Below are positions 48,270-61,905 of a stretch of DNA of 64,000 bases, piece by piece. The DNA lies in assembly GCA_017590115.1 (NCBI GenBank), contig JAGGNK010009114.1, positions 17,815,937-17,879,936 of the forward strand. Direction: 5' to 3'. Source of the DNA: Montifringilla adamsi (Eukaryota; Chordata; Aves; Passeriformes; Passeridae). The notes under the pieces are model-generated. The model did not search any database. It saw only the letters and a list, made by a program, of their open reading frames with translations, and was not told where the DNA came from. The first letter of the stretch is position 1, and every line of letters starts with the position of its first letter. The translations under genes were made by a program, and so were the position numbers.

Positions 48270-48840
48270 TGCTGTTCATCTTATTGACCGCTTATTCACT
48301 TCTTTAAAAGTAATTAGGAGTTTAATCAGAGTTTCTATGGATTTTTGGGGGAATCTGTAATTAAAATCTGCACAGTCAACTTGCATTATATACTTAACCC
48401 TCTTCCAGAGCTGCTCAAATATCTTTAATATTCTCACATGCTCTAATGGAAAGTGTCAAGTACCTCAACATAAAAATGAGCAGCAAATCCCCTGCAACGG
48501 GCTGCTAACACTGCAGCCCCCAACAGTTTTTTTGTTGTGAGGAAAGGTCTGCTCTCTGATAACAGCTCAGGCTGTAGGTTAACAGGCCTGATCGACTCCG
48601 AGCTGATTTTTCTCTAATGAATAGAGATGTTTCTTTTCATCAGCATAGAGTGCAGGGTATGGAGAGGGGGAAGGGAAGCAAAGAAAAAAAGCTGTCTGAC
48701 TGTGTAGGGATGGAGCCAGTCTCTTGATAAGCTTTCAATTAAGAGCAGATTAAAATTAGGTTTATCTTCTCCTGAAAATGGCAATGACGTTAATATAATA
48801 ATACAATGTAATAACTTAATAACCCAGTTGGAAGTGACTC
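48270..48840. promoter_or_regulatory. AT-rich, ATTA-rich segment, possible conserved enhancer
   Basis: Two parts (48280-48440 and 48720-48830) are dense in TAATTA-like and ATTA half sites. The sequence between is moderately GC-balanced. There is no repeat character and no coding frame. The call as regulatory DNA is an inference from composition only. Confidence 0.2.
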
Positions 48841-51800
48841 ATCCTTATTGGAAAGATCACATTTTTGCTGCCTAGTTCTGGGAAGGTTAAGTATGTCCAT
48901 CCCTCATTCCTGCAGGTGTGCAGGCACCCATGGGGAGAGGGAAAGCTGGACAGTTCACAGCCTGGCTGCTTCTCCTCCTGGGAGGTTTGGTGTGACTGAC
49001 AAGGGAGATTTATGGTGCAGAAGTGTGTGATGGGTCCATTTGCAGAAACAAGTGTTGAGGCTCAGCAGGATCCTCCACTGCCTGGTCCTCATTGCTTACT
49101 CAGTCCCATTGCTCCACCAGGGACAGGACAAACACCCAGAGCTTTGAGGTGTAGCAGCTGTTTCTGGCCTTGCTAGGAAAAGATCCAGAATCAAACAATT
49201 CCAGCTGACTGTTCCTTACTTCTCAGTCCAGCCCATCACATGTATTAAGGACTATGAAATCTGCTGGCCATAGTGGGGGTTTATTCCTTCTGTTCAGGTA
49301 AAGGAAAAAGTTTCCTCTGCCACAGGAGACTGTGTGTATTAGCTGCCTTGTGCAGTGTTTGCTGCCCCGAGCTCAGGTGTTGACCCCTGAATTTAACCCA
49401 GATTTTCACCTGAGAAGAGCCTGACTGAACTGGTGTCATGGGAGAGTGCAGTCACTCATTCTGCTCAGGCTGGATGATCGCAGATGTGCCATTTGGCTGC
49501 AGGAACAAAGCTGGTAAATCCTTTCCTGCAATCAGGAGATCTGATTTGCAGTTCTGAGGATGATTTGCTCATCTCATTTCATGAGATGATCAACACTAGC
49601 CTGTAATTTGTGTGTTGGACAAAGGACTTGTGTCTGTGCCCTGCAAGGTGTTTTATGGAGGAGGGTATAAAACACTTCTACTCTCTTGTCGTGAAAGCTG
49701 TCATCGTTGTCTTGGTCCAGAGCCTGAGCTTTACCCATGAGAAGGGATCAGATTAAATTAATTGTCTTACTAGAGCACCCAAGATCTCTAAATAATAAAG
49801 TGTAATGATATAGTTATTTTCAACTGACAATGTTTAAGCATTTGAATTAGTTATTGTGATTTTGTGTGCTGGCCACTCTGTTATGTGCTGGAGATTTCCT
49901 GCACTTCAGCATGTCTGTGGCTTGCTTGTGTTCTTTAGTTTATTTAGCTGAGAATAATGAATTAAAGCAGCTTCCCAGTAAGACAAACACCTGTGTCCAA
50001 ATACAAAACCCTTCAGGGCAGTATTTACTCATTCCTGATCTCTAATGTGGCTTTAACCATTTACCTTTTGAGTTGAGTGGCTCACTGTGATGGACTGCAG
50101 ATGGGTCTGCTCAGTCCAGTCCAGGTGCAGGGCGGACAAGTTCCATGGTAAAGAAAGTGAAAAACAACAAAAAGCAACTGAAGTAACAAGGAAATGCCAG
50201 GAGAAAAAGGAAGTGCCTGGAGAAAGAACACCAGATTTTTTTCCCTTGGCATTATGGCCTGGGATTTTCTCATCAAAGAAATGGAATGTGTAGAAGTCTT
50301 TGGTGTTAAAACTCTAATTCAGAAATGCCTCTGATGCACTGAAAAGTTACCCCATGGAGAGTGACAGCCCAACGTGGCCATGACTAATCCACTTCCTTGT
50401 GATCTTCCTTTTCCCACTTCTGACTGTGCAGCTGGGGATGTTAGAGTGGGAAAAGAAAACTTTGCAGCCTGTCCAGTACTGCTTGAATGCTCTTCTTCCT
50501 CTAATGAAGGTAGCAGTTTCTTCTTTGGATTTATGCTGCTTTAGAGCATTAAGCTGTGGGCTGCTTTTGGGTACTTCTGTGTCCCATCAGCCATGTCCCA
50601 TGTCCAGTAGGACAACTGCATACATTTTTTAACACTGTCAAGGGAAAATTAAAAACATGGAGTATTTTGCTATACAAGTCTATTTTTTGTTGTAGCAATG
50701 ATATAACTATAGTATTGAGCTTTGGCCTGTATTATTTTTGCCTGAATTTAAAGCAGTTATTTTTTAATAGTTTTCCATTGATTGACACGGGAGGCTACTT
50801 GTAAAATTATAAAAGAGAAATTCAAATGTCACACTTTATAGAAAAATAAGACATTCATGCTGAATATCATAAGTAGGGAAATTTAGCCTTTGACAGCAAG
50901 AACAAGCTCAGCTGATTGTGGATGTTTCTGAGGATGCTTTTTTAGCTTTGTACCCTTTCAACATCATAGTCAGGACTGGACCTCCTACTTGTGTGTGTGA
51001 AAGCTCCTTGTCTCTATTCCTGAGCAGCCAAGGCTAGCTAACTGATAACTGTATTCAGTACTCAATAAATGGTGTTTATTGTTGTTGGAAAAAAGTAATT
51101 CCCCTTCTGGCAGTGAAGAAGGTGTGACTTGTAAATAGAGGTCTGGCAGCAGTGCTGTGCCTGCAGATACAGCAAGGGTTTGACAAAAAGGCAGCAGAGC
51201 TGGATTAGGTACGTGTTGGTCTGCAGGAGCAGAACAACCCTGTCAAAATGCAGACTGCTTTCTGGAACCACTCCTGGATGAGACCCTGCAGAAAGGAGTT
51301 ACTGTGCAAGGTGGCTCAAGTGCCAGAGTTGCCAGCCAGGCTTACCAAGAGGGAATTCTCCAAATTATATGGGACAGGAAAAATGTGAAATGTCTTTAAG
51401 GAAAACGTCGTACACCAGCCATCTCATAGAGACTGAGATGCCCACTAAGACTTGTCACACAGGTCGCAGCTGTTTTCCTTTGAAAATGCTTTTACACAGA
51501 GATCAGTGTTCTTCCCAAGCATCACCACTCACCTGTCACTCTTTTGCAGGTTTTCAGCTCTCAGGAGACTTTACTCTGCTCTGATCTCCCACCTTGGGGT
51601 CTCTTTGTCATTAATTTCCTCTGGAACAGAAGCGCCTGAGCTAAAGATTCAGAAGCTGGAAGAGCTGGAGGAGCATTTGGGATTGTGGCATTTGCCCTGT
51701 TGCTGCATTTTTCCCTAAGCATCTTTGGCTGCAATTGGAGGCAGGCTGTTGATCAAAGCGGACACACATCTAACCTGGTAATGCTGGGGGTTTTTTAGTT

Positions 51801-52884
51801 ATTCTTGTTTTTCTAACCCACCATTTTACTATCTGCTCTCTGTGCTGAGAAGTTGATTGAGGATGTACCTTGGTTTCTTCCCTAATTTAAGCCTGGCAGC
51901 ATCTACAGGTGGGATGTGGAGAGGGCGGTGAGCATTTCAGGTACTGGTCCTTGGCTGCCAGTTTATGCAGCAGCCCCACTGGAGAAGCCTTCTTTTCTTA
52001 AATATAGGATTCTCACAGTAACTGCAGATATTGTGGATTGTTCCTTGTAACATTTATCTCCCTGATGTGTGCAGCCATCACATCCCTGCCTGGAGCCTGG
52101 CAGTCCCACTACTTCGTTGGGACATAGATGTTTAGTCTGTTTTAATCTGATCCTCACAAATCAGTCCCAGAAGCCATTTCTGCTGCCTTCCTCCCAGTGT
52201 CATGCAGTGTGTCAATATGCAGCCTGCTGCTGGGGATTTAAAATGTATATGTGTATTTTTAACCAAGCAGTTCTGCGCTGAGCTCTTGGGGAGCAGAAAC
52301 TGAAGGCTGTGTACAGGGAGGTGAAGCTGGAAAAGGGAGGAAGATCCACCAGGATGCTTGCTGCCTCTGAGTGACCCCATTGAGGACCTGCTCAGAGCCC
52401 ATGCCTTGTTTGGAGCCTGTCACCTCAGTCATTGGGGAGCTGCTGGAACAGGCTGGGAACAGGCTGTGCTAGTGCCAATGGCACTACACAAAAAGGCATT
52501 CACAAATAACAAAGCTCTGAAACACCCTGAAAATAAGTGTCAGCAGCTTGAATTGGGGTCAGCTGTGCTGTGGTGAGAAGCAGGCTGGGCTGGGGAGCAG
52601 GGAAAAGATCTTCCCTTCTTCTGCCTGCCTGGGAGAAGGGACTTCTGAGGCAGTGGGGAACATACCTGTTCCTGCTGACTGCCTGTGGGAAAGCCAGGCA
52701 CCGACAGGGTCCTTAACCCTGCTGCATCAGGGTTTGGTCATCCTGGTATTCTTCAGACCTCATGTAGATACCTGAAGGAAGCATACTCCCATCTGCAGAG
52801 CTTGGTTTCCTGAGGCTGTGGCAGGGAAACAGATGCTACCCACAGACCAGCAGTTCATGTAGCCTCCTGACTGTCTGCAATGCC

Positions 52885-52950
52885 CTGGCAGCCATGGACA
52901 AATTGCCACCTTGCTTTCTGCCTCAATTTCCCCTTTTCATATCAGATAAC
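52885..52950 (-). mobile_element. MIR-like SINE remnant
   Basis: GGACAAATTGCCACCTTGC followed by TTTCTGCCTCAATTTCCCC is the reversed MIR core ('GGGCAAATCACTT...CTGTGCCTCAGTTTCCCC'). Confidence 0.55.
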
Positions 52951-54239
52951 ACCATGGGGAAAGAGGAGGTGATAAGGTTTTTGTGTCATTATGGCTGTCA
53001 CTTCTGAGGGGCTGCTGCTGCCAGAGAGGGAAAGGAGGTTGGTTTTGACACTAAGACAGAGGGATATTTGCTTTTGCCATTAAGCTAGTGGCTGTCTCTG
53101 GCCACGTGACGACACCTCTTAGTGCTGTTTCCTTAAAACAAGAAGGAGGATCCCCACAAGGTTCAAACTGCACCAGGGCTCTTGAAGCTTAGTTCTGTAC
53201 CAGCCAGTCTGTGGTCCTCCTTTGAAGATGTCACGTCTCTGGCTAAATGACACTCTTCAAGTCGAGTCATAAGGACCCACCACAGCAGGCTATGTAAAAC
53301 TCTGGCTTTCCACAGGCTATGCTTGCTGCATGAGTCAACTTTGAAGAAGGAAGATAAGATTTTTTAATGCTGAACTGAGTGGTAGCAAAGCCTGCTCCTC
53401 TCTCCCAGGTATTGAATAGCAACTCAGCTCCTAAAGGACTTGGCTAGCAAAATTGCTCTGAAGTGCTGTGTGTAGGCTTGAGCCACCAGTGCTATCTGCT
53501 GTAAGACATGAGGTGCAGACCCCAGAACATACAGGATGCAGTGTTGCTGTTCCCCACACTGGAGTGGTTAGTAAGTGTGCAGATACCAGCTGGACAAGTG
53601 TTCAGGATTCTTACAAGTGCCATCACCAAGTGCTGTCTCCTGAAACCCTGGGGCTGCTTGGCAGCAAATTAAAGAGAGCAGATGCCTGTGTTATTTCACT
53701 GGTCAAAGTGGGGAGAACAAATTAAAGTGCCTATTTTAGCACACTGAGACAGCTGCGCTCTTCTCAAGCCAGTTCCTGAGGAGTCACCTATCCATGCTTG
53801 ATGGAAGGGAAAGCATCTGGTGCAGCAACAGCCAGTTAGCCAGAAGTGGAGGAGCTGGCAAAGGCTTCCTGCTGTGGAAATCTTTGAATGACGCCTTGGC
53901 AAAGACTAAGGGACAGATGGGAGCCCCGAACACTTCCCCCTAAGCAGTGTCAGGTGCCTTTCATGGGACTGTCAAGTGCCAGGTGATAGGGGGCTGTGAT
54001 CTACACAGTGGGGCATTTTAGGGCTGAGCTGCAGTGGGTGTCAGGTGCTGAGTAGGATTTGTTCACTGTTGATTATGACTCTGAGTTACCATCAGTAGAG
54101 TGAACTTTGCTGCAGGAACAATCTTCAGCTGCTTCCCCACAAAGGCAGTTGGTTACTTAAAGAACCTGTAGTGGTTTTCAAACAGTACAGATGTATTAAG
54201 TATATCATGTTACTGTTAAGCCTTGGTGCACTCTGGAAA

Positions 54240-54310
54240 TGTCTGGCATTGTTATTCTTCTGTTAGCAAAATGAGGCTTAGGAAGCTTAAGTGACCAGAA
54301 TCCCAATGGA
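54240..54310 (+). mobile_element. Possible MIR-like remnant
   Basis: AAAATGAGGCTTAGGAAGCT followed by TAAGTGACC recalls the MIR core ('GATGAGGCTCAGAGAAGTTAAGTGACT'). Short, so uncertain. Confidence 0.35.
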
Positions 54311-54934
54311 TTCTGGAATGAAGAGAAAGTGGAAAGGTAGAGGTGTTGTCATGCCTTACCAAAGGCATCAGAAATGATGGGTGGATGTTCTTAACTGTGC
54401 TTCTTTATTTCAAACATAGCTCTCATAATAGAAAGGAATTTGGAAATTAGAGAAAATGACACTTCAGTGTTAATAGATCCCAATAACCAAACTGATCAGA
54501 GGAGACAATCCCTCCCCATATATCTACACAGATGCTGAGCATATTTCCCTGTTTCAGCATGCAAAATACTGTATAGTGATTCTCAGCATTTTCTCTTACC
54601 TCTTGCTTAGAGTGGCTTATATTTCACATGATATGACTTAATTAAATTAAACCACACCAAGTCTAAGCTGAAATTTCCCTTATTTGATGATTAGGAGCTT
54701 ACACTTTGGAATAAGTTCAGCCTGTGATGTGCACGTTTGGGTGCTCCTGGGCTATTCCTCTGTGGTCTAGAGCTGGGAAATATCACTCTATTAACAGATT
54801 TTGGTTTCCCAAGCAGTGTGTACCTGTCTCCTGAAAAAGTTCTTATGGATCCGCAGTCAATAAAAGGTTGCACATGGTTGTTACAAAGTGCTGACTGCTT
54901 TAAGACAAAAGAATAATTCCTTTTCTTTTCCAGG

Positions 54935-55045
54935 TGAAAACAGGTTCCACAGATGAAATGCTTTGCTAAAGGTCCCTCAGAAAACGTAAAGCACACTCAG
55001 GAGATGAACCCAAGTCACCTGACACCCCACCTTAGCCAAGCTGCC
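54935..55045 (+). mobile_element. Possible MIR-like 3' remnant
   Basis: ACAGATGAAATGCTTTGC, then AAAGGTCCCTCAGAAAAC and GAGATGAACCCAAGTCACCT, parallels the 3' half of amniote MIR ('CAAGGTCACACAG...GAACCCAGGAGTCCTGAC'). Diverged; could be chance. Confidence 0.3.
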
Positions 55046-55756
55046 TACTTGCATTATGGGAAACTTGGCAAGAAATAAGGGTAATGAAGCTGCCCAGCTG
55101 CCTGGAAGAATGTCTCTGCTGCTATACAGCAGGTAATCCTTTAGATTTAAGAAATGGCATAACTTTTAAGGAGGAAATTTACAAAATATGTCATCTGAAG
55201 ACATTGCATGTTTAATGCATTTGCTGCCAGTGATTTTCTTTCCCTTGCTATACTGTTTACAGAGCAGCTGGTGCAGAGCTGTTGAGCTTGCTATTGAAGA
55301 TGAAAGGCTGGTTGTTTTTCAAAGTCTTTTGTGCCTGTTTGCTCCTAACTGGAGCTGTCAGTGTAGATGTTTTTTATTTCCTTTATCACTGTAGGTCTGA
55401 AGTCCCTTCTTTAAAGATTTCCTCAATTCAAAGAAAGATTTCTTTTGCTCTAAGTCCCAAAAGACCTGAAGGGTCTTTGCTCTTTTGTTTGGGCTGAAGA
55501 CTCCACAGGCAATGCCAGTGCCTTCGAAGGGTTGCTGAAAACCTTTAACCTACAGACAGCCAATGTCCCAGCTGAAGTCCTTTGAAGAAGGCATGAGCAA
55601 TTCAGTCTGTTCTACTCATTTCTGTGGCCTGGGAATGGGAACAGCCCTCTTGAACTCTATAGATGCAATGGAAAACTTCCAGTGATTATTAATTAGTGGT
55701 GTTTACAATAGTACATAAAGGATGGAGCTTTCCCTCTCAAAACATTCACAAAGAAC

Positions 55757-55940
55757 ATGTGTTAGGTACTCTACAAACCCCCACAGAGATGCTCACTGAA
55801 GTTGTTTAGAAGCCAAGTAATCAAGGCTGCAGAATCTTCCCCATTCCAAAACTGAGGCACTAAAGTTATGGGAGGTCAGGTCATTTGCCCAGGATCATGA
55901 TAGGAAGATGAGACAGAAGTGAAAACTGAAACCAAGGTAC
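55757..55940 (+). mobile_element. MIR-family SINE, about 180 bp
   Basis: The order of elements matches amniote MIR. GTACTCTACAAACCCCCACA comes first, then a diverged middle, then CCCCATTCCAAAACTGAGGC, GGTCATTTGCCCAGGATCA and a tail near CTGAAACCAAGG. It is the longest and clearest of the MIR-like remnants here. Confidence 0.65.
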
Positions 55941-56230
55941 CTTAACAACCTGATTTTCATTTGTGTGCACCTCTCATATACTGAAATAGGCTGAATTACA
56001 GGATTTTCTCTCTCATGTAGTCTGTCTCCTGGTAGTTCTGTTATTTTGGTGAAGGACTTATGTTAGAAATCTCTCTGATCAGTCATTTGATCTTCATGGT
56101 CTCACTTTTTTGGAAATGTTTTAGCCAATGAGTTTCTCTCAGAGAAGATCTGGTCTACAGTGACAGTCTGAAAGGCAGTCCCTGTGATGCTCATTTCAAA
56201 CATGCAGCCTTCCCATCCAGCCTGCAACAC

Positions 56231-56257
56231 CAGAGTTATCAGTCACAGAGTTATCAG
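56231..56257 (+). repeat. 12-bp direct repeat
   Basis: CAGAGTTATCAG occurs at 56231-56242 and again at 56246-56257. Confidence 0.85.
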
Positions 56258-59200
56258 ACCAATGCTCCTACCCAGCAACATCACCCAACTGGAAAGCAAG
56301 TCTATGCAAATCTCATAATGGAGCTGTACTGAAAAGAACTGGATCCTGAGTGCTCTCCAAAGTGCTCCTTGTCAGTGCATTCAGGTGACTTTGTGACTGA
56401 TGAAATGTTCTTCAGCTAAATGTGCTTTTCATTTTTAAATGTGTTTTCTGTAAATGATCCACAAAAGTGATTCCAACTGGTATTTTTCATGTTGCCCTCT
56501 GGTCCTTCTGCCAATTCCCTGTCCTTGCTGACCAGAGTATAGCCCTGAAGAGGGGCTGCAGCTGAGCTGATTGTGAGCTGTGTAGGGCTGAAAAGCCCAT
56601 AGTCCAGCCGCTCTGATTTTAGCTGAAGGAGAAACAGTCACAAAGGCACAGTGTTCACAATGGCCAGAGCAGATCTTGCTGTTCTGGTTGAGCAGTTGCA
56701 ACACTGAGCAAGGACTGAATCGATACTGAGTGTGCTGAAAGCAGGAGAAGAATATCTCTAGATACATTTCCAGTTTTTTAATGGTCTCCACTTAGCAGAA
56801 AATGTTGACACCTGGATATTGGGAGATCCAAGCAACTCTCTTCTTGCTTATATGAAATGTTTTCTTCCTGGTTTATTTCTTAGTATAGTGTACACAGCAA
56901 AGCCTATACAGAATGCAAACAAACTTCTTCCTTCTTTGCTGTTTGTGATTCATTAGAGAAGTAAGATTAGGCATGCATGAATGTGAGGAGGGTGACATTG
57001 CTGCCAAAGAAAACTTGTGTTCTACATCTTGAGTTTCAGGTTACCAGAGAACTGTGTAAAGAGTAACCAAAATGCATATAGTCATCACTGAAGGTGACTG
57101 ACCCTTAGTAGGGCATGTAGTTCATACTCTCACTGTTATACTTAGAAAAATTGCACAATATCAGTGCAAAAAACATTCAGCAAACCCAAAATATAGCTGC
57201 AGTCACATGATAAGTCTGCACAGAACTGGAAAGTTAATGTGAATCTTATATTCTAGAGCACTGCCCTCACTTGGCTTTGTCAAACAGCCTGATCTAATAA
57301 TGGCATGTATTCCGTAACCTGATTCCATTACCAACTTTGCTGACTTCTATTCGGAAAAAAGTTTGTTGATTTTTATTTTGTAAATTTTAACCTCTTCAAA
57401 AAATATTCCAAGTGCACTAAATAGATCATCTTTTGCCCTAGAACCCTTTTTGGCTTGATAATTAAGAGATTGATCACCCCCAGCAACAGACATAAAGGTT
57501 TAAACAGTACATAACTGTTCTCTGTACTTATGCAATAAAAGTGGGTTTACTTTTACAGTAGTAATTTCAGCAGCAGTTTAAATCAAAACCCTGTTGATAA
57601 TCAGACAAATCTTCCTTTAAAGAGAAATGCGGTGCAAGTGAGCTTGTTAGTATTATGCGCACATTATTGTCTCCACTTTCCTCAATCAGCTTTTATTCAT
57701 GCTTTTACAATAGGTGTAAATTTTTATATTTCCTTAGGCAAGCAGAAGAATGAACTGAACATCTAGAAGATTACTTAAAATAGGTTATGGTGATAAGAAA
57801 TAGACAATCCTGTACAATGTTGAAAAGGTCAGTGGATTAGAGTGCTGATTTCTGCAAATGGGCAGCTCTGCTCTGCTGGGGCTGGCAGGCAGCTGAAAAA
57901 GAAAAAAAAATTGACAGGGGGGTGTTCAAAATCTAGTGGGGTGTTTTCTGTATGGATGTGTTAGGGAATTTGGGAGGGAGAATGGTGGGGAAACATTTCT
58001 GCAGTATGAGGCACAACCAGTGGGTGAATGGTGTCTGAAAGAGGAATTGTATTGCATGAGATTGAGGGCTTGCTCCTGTGTCAGACCCAGGCTCCCTCAG
58101 CTGTGCCTTGTCTTCATCCCTCAGTCCTGGTCTGCCTTGTAGGTATAGGAGAAGTGAGGAAGCCCAGGGAAGTGGCTTTGTACCTTTGTGCGTGATAGAG
58201 TGACAAACGCTGCTCTGGGTTGGATGCTCTCAAGCAGTACTAAAAATGTAGGGCAGTCAGTTTTATTTTTCCATTCTCTTGACAATGTTGCTTTAAAAAG
58301 TTGAAATAAATCAGTGAGATATTTCTGGGCTAAAATTTCATGAGTGCTCCTGTCAAGCACGTGCTTGCTGCTCTACATGACTATTTCCTGCGCTGGCTCT
58401 GACAAGTAACATGGTGGTTGCTCTCACTTGCATTGCTTCCAAGGTGGAGCTTTTGTTTTTGCTATTTTCTGAGTCCAGCCAAAGGAGTCTGGGTCAGCCA
58501 CAGCAGGCCCATCAAGCCTCTCTGTAGAAACTCTAGATGATTTATGCTTGTAGTTTATCTGAGAATCACGCATTTCCTTATATCAGGACTGTGATTCCTG
58601 TTGGCTCCAAGGAGAATCTGTTCACTTGAATGTCTAGAAAGACATGTTAATTATGATACTTTCTGCTCCTTTAATATCTATTGTTGGCCTTTTTATCTCT
58701 GGTCCTTTCTTTTTTTTTATGACTAGCAAGATGACAATAAGTCAGCTCAGGTTGACTGCTGCTTGCCTGAAGGGCCATGAGAGTGTTTCAAGAGATGGCT
58801 TTGTGATGGCTTCTCAGACATTTTAAATGTTAAGCCTTTTATGTTTGCCAGAATGCAAGATTCCTCATAAATTAATTCTTAACACAGCAAGTTCAGATCC
58901 TGTGATAGAAACAGCCTACTTTTCAACCGACAGGGATGGATTCAGTTATGATCTGGCTTCTCAGGCCTGATAAAATTTTCAGGAATACCCATTCCTTGAG
59001 CAGAGCCTGCACCTTCTTTAGTTGCCTAGTCAAATGGTTCTCCTAGAAAGGATAAGATGAGTGTAGCAGTCTGGTTTGCTTTGTGCTGGAGAGTTGTGTC
59101 TCCACTCTTACCTTATATTTTCTGCAGTCAATGACAGATGGGCATGGCTTTGACATCTGCTTGTTTTTTTCTAGGGAAGTGAAATGGAATCAGTAGCTCA

Positions 59201-61884
59201 TTTTAGGTGGGCTGCTGGATTGGTGCTGAAAAGCAGTGCAACTGTACTTTGTTAGCAGTGGGGAAATGCAGGGCTGATCACCTTAGCCAACAGGGCTAGA
59301 ATGAGCGTGGAGACTTCCACAGCTGACAGGAAGGAAAAAGACCAGGGAAGGGGAATCTGTAGATCAGTGACCTTTAACATACTGAAGAACAGAGGCACAT
59401 CCATCTGTCAGCTGATAGCCCATTACCATGGTTCTAGGGTGACTCAGAGGACAAGCACTCTACAGCTGCATGCTGGGAGCAAAAGATTCATTGAGCTTCT
59501 GTTGTGTGCCCTGAAGCCAAAGAATATTTATTTCATGGACAACTCAGTGCTAGGATTGACATTTTCGTATCATATCCTTTGGGGCAGGTGCTTGGCTCTG
59601 GTGCTTTGTGTAAGCCCATCCTTTGTCTTGGTTTTGGCTTTCTTTTGCCTTCCCATTTCTGGCTCACCTTGGTTCATCACATTTCAAATTACTTTCATTT
59701 TTGCTGCCTGCCAGGGTGGGTCGGGGCCAAAAATATAGTAGAGCAGAAGGTGCTGCACGCACAGCTTTTACTGGCAGATACAGCTGTGCAGTACAAGCCA
59801 ATGGTCCCAAAGGTTTCTCCTTATCCTGTAAGCAGGCAGGGAGCCTGGTGCCTTCAATGACTCTGCCTTAGAAAGCCCTTTGTGACTTGTCCTGTAGCAA
59901 GGTGTTAAGTGATGCAGACTTGCCTCTCTCCATCCAGCCTCAGATAGAGAAGAGGAGCTGCTTGCTGTGCCATCTAAGCTATGTTTGGCCATTCTGCCAT
60001 TTGGGCAGACCTGCTGCCCCTCTCTGGCTTGCACAGGAAAACCAGCTGCCTCAAGGCAGTCACCCAATGCATCTGCCACAACTTTCATTGGCATGGCCAG
60101 AGTCATCTGTTCTGCATGAATGGGGCTGACCAGCATCTGGCAAATCTCTGCACCACTAGGATCTGTTGTAAAGGGCAAGTGACCAAGTACTCCAATAGCA
60201 GAGCTGTAGGGCAGAATTTAGTAAACAATGGCTCTGCCCTGGCATGGGTGCCTTTGAGCTTTCAGCTCAAAAGAGTTGGGCTGCTTCTCCATTTAAAATC
60301 ACTTGAATCCATAGTGTCCAGCAGAGTCACAATATCTGTTACCTAGGCAGTGTTTTGGGTGCCCATGTCTTCAGATTCAGTGGCTCTGGCAGCCAGCACA
60401 TAGCTGAGGTATCTGAGAGTCTGCCGCAGTGAGGCAGGGCTGCATGGGGTGCACAGGGAGGGCAGATTTGGCCCATGCAGGTGGCAAATTGCCATTCTTT
60501 TTGCCCTGCCCTTCCCTAAAGCAAACACAACTCCAGAGCTTGACCTTGGCTGACTGGAAAATGAGCCATGTTCACTGAAGAGGCAGCTGAGGCAGTGTAA
60601 ACTGGTGGTGTCACTCACTGGCACTACCCTGCCTCACTGCAAGTGGTTTGTCTGGGCCAGCACTCCATTAGTAAAGTGCAGAAGTGGAAGGAGTGTACAT
60701 TGGCAATGCAGTTGTCTGTCTCTAGCAGATCTGGGAATTTAACAGTCTTAGAGACTTAAAGATGCACATTTCCACCTCACCAGAATGTCTGAGATTTAGA
60801 AAATCTTCCTATCCTGAGGCAGAACAAACTGCCTGTATTTTGAAAAGAATGAAAACATGAAAAATATGGCTTGAGTCAGTCAAAATGTTTTTGACATGTT
60901 TTGTTTCAATTGTTCAAAGCTTTTATGATGTGTTTGCAGATTTTCTATCTAGACCAACTAAAATCTTTGGAATGACATATTTGAATAATACTGAAATTTC
61001 ATTCTCTCTCTGATTTCGTATATAAAGACAATCTTCTCAATTCCTTTCCTTGCAAGCCCATATTTTTCACTGGTTTAAGTGAATGCTTACTTTCTGCTTT
61101 AAAAAAAAAATCAGTTGGTGTAATGTAAATCTGCTTGATTAAATTAGAAAGAGCTTTTGAGGAGCAAAGTCAGGGAATTTATCTCCTGTATGATAAATGG
61201 TGTCAAAGAGGTTACCACTGGTTATAAAATTAATCTGGGAACTAGTTTTTCCTATCTTCTACCTCAGTTTTAAAATCTGGTAATTCTGTCTTTGGTTTGA
61301 GTCAGGAAATCAGTGTAAGAAGCCTCACAAAGCACTTAGAGATCATTTGAGCATGAGGCAGCAAACAGAGATCAACATCCTGAGGTTTTACAGTCCTAAC
61401 AGCAAGCAAAGACATTAGCTTCTCATCCACTGGCAGTTGATTCCAAATCCCTCTAAAGGGCTTACAGAAAATGTATGTTATTGAATTGTATCCTCAGCTA
61501 AGTCTCCCTTCATACTAGGTCTTGTAGCTACTTGACTACAACGTCATCGTGGTGCACGACCTGCTGCTGGGCAGGACGATGCTGGCACATTAAACTGGCT
61601 GGATGGGCACATATTCATGTGTATTTTGATGATATGTGACACCTGTAATTGTTTGAACAGCTCACCTGAGGAGGGCTGAACTGAGGTGCGAGGGAAGAAA
61701 CCCTGCCTGGCCAAGATACAGCAGCCAAGAGTAACAAACCCCAGCAATTGCCCAATTAAAGCTAAGCCCCTCTTTAATCAAGACAGTCAAGTTAAGAGGC
61801 CCTTGGGATTTTTGTGAGAAGGAGGAAGTTCTAATCATTGCAAAGAGAATTGCTTCTTTTTCTACCATGTTTGAAGTTGCCCCC

Positions 61885-61905
61885 AAATTAGCAAGATGCT
61901 AATTT
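61885..61905. repeat. 9-bp inverted repeat with TAAT-type half sites
   Basis: AAATTAGCA, spacer AGA, then TGCTAATTT: perfect 9-bp arms around three bases, in an AT-rich patch. It could be a paired homeodomain site; function is inferred. Confidence 0.8.

Noticed and set aside
51531..51700. Strong minus-strand donor (GACAG|GTGAGT) suggesting an exon
   Set aside because: The frames upstream of it close with stops and none resembles a known protein. Kept only as a possible non-coding splice site.
55057..55134. Short frame starting MGNLARNK followed by a CAG|GTAATC donor-like site
   Set aside because: The MGN start looks like an N-myristoylation signal, but the frame is only about 26 codons, lies next to a MIR-like remnant and has no partner exon.
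59301..59738. 145-codon plus-strand open frame with a hydrophobic C-terminal half
   Set aside because: It looks like a membrane protein only because of T-rich codons. No family resemblance, and two other frames cover the same DNA.
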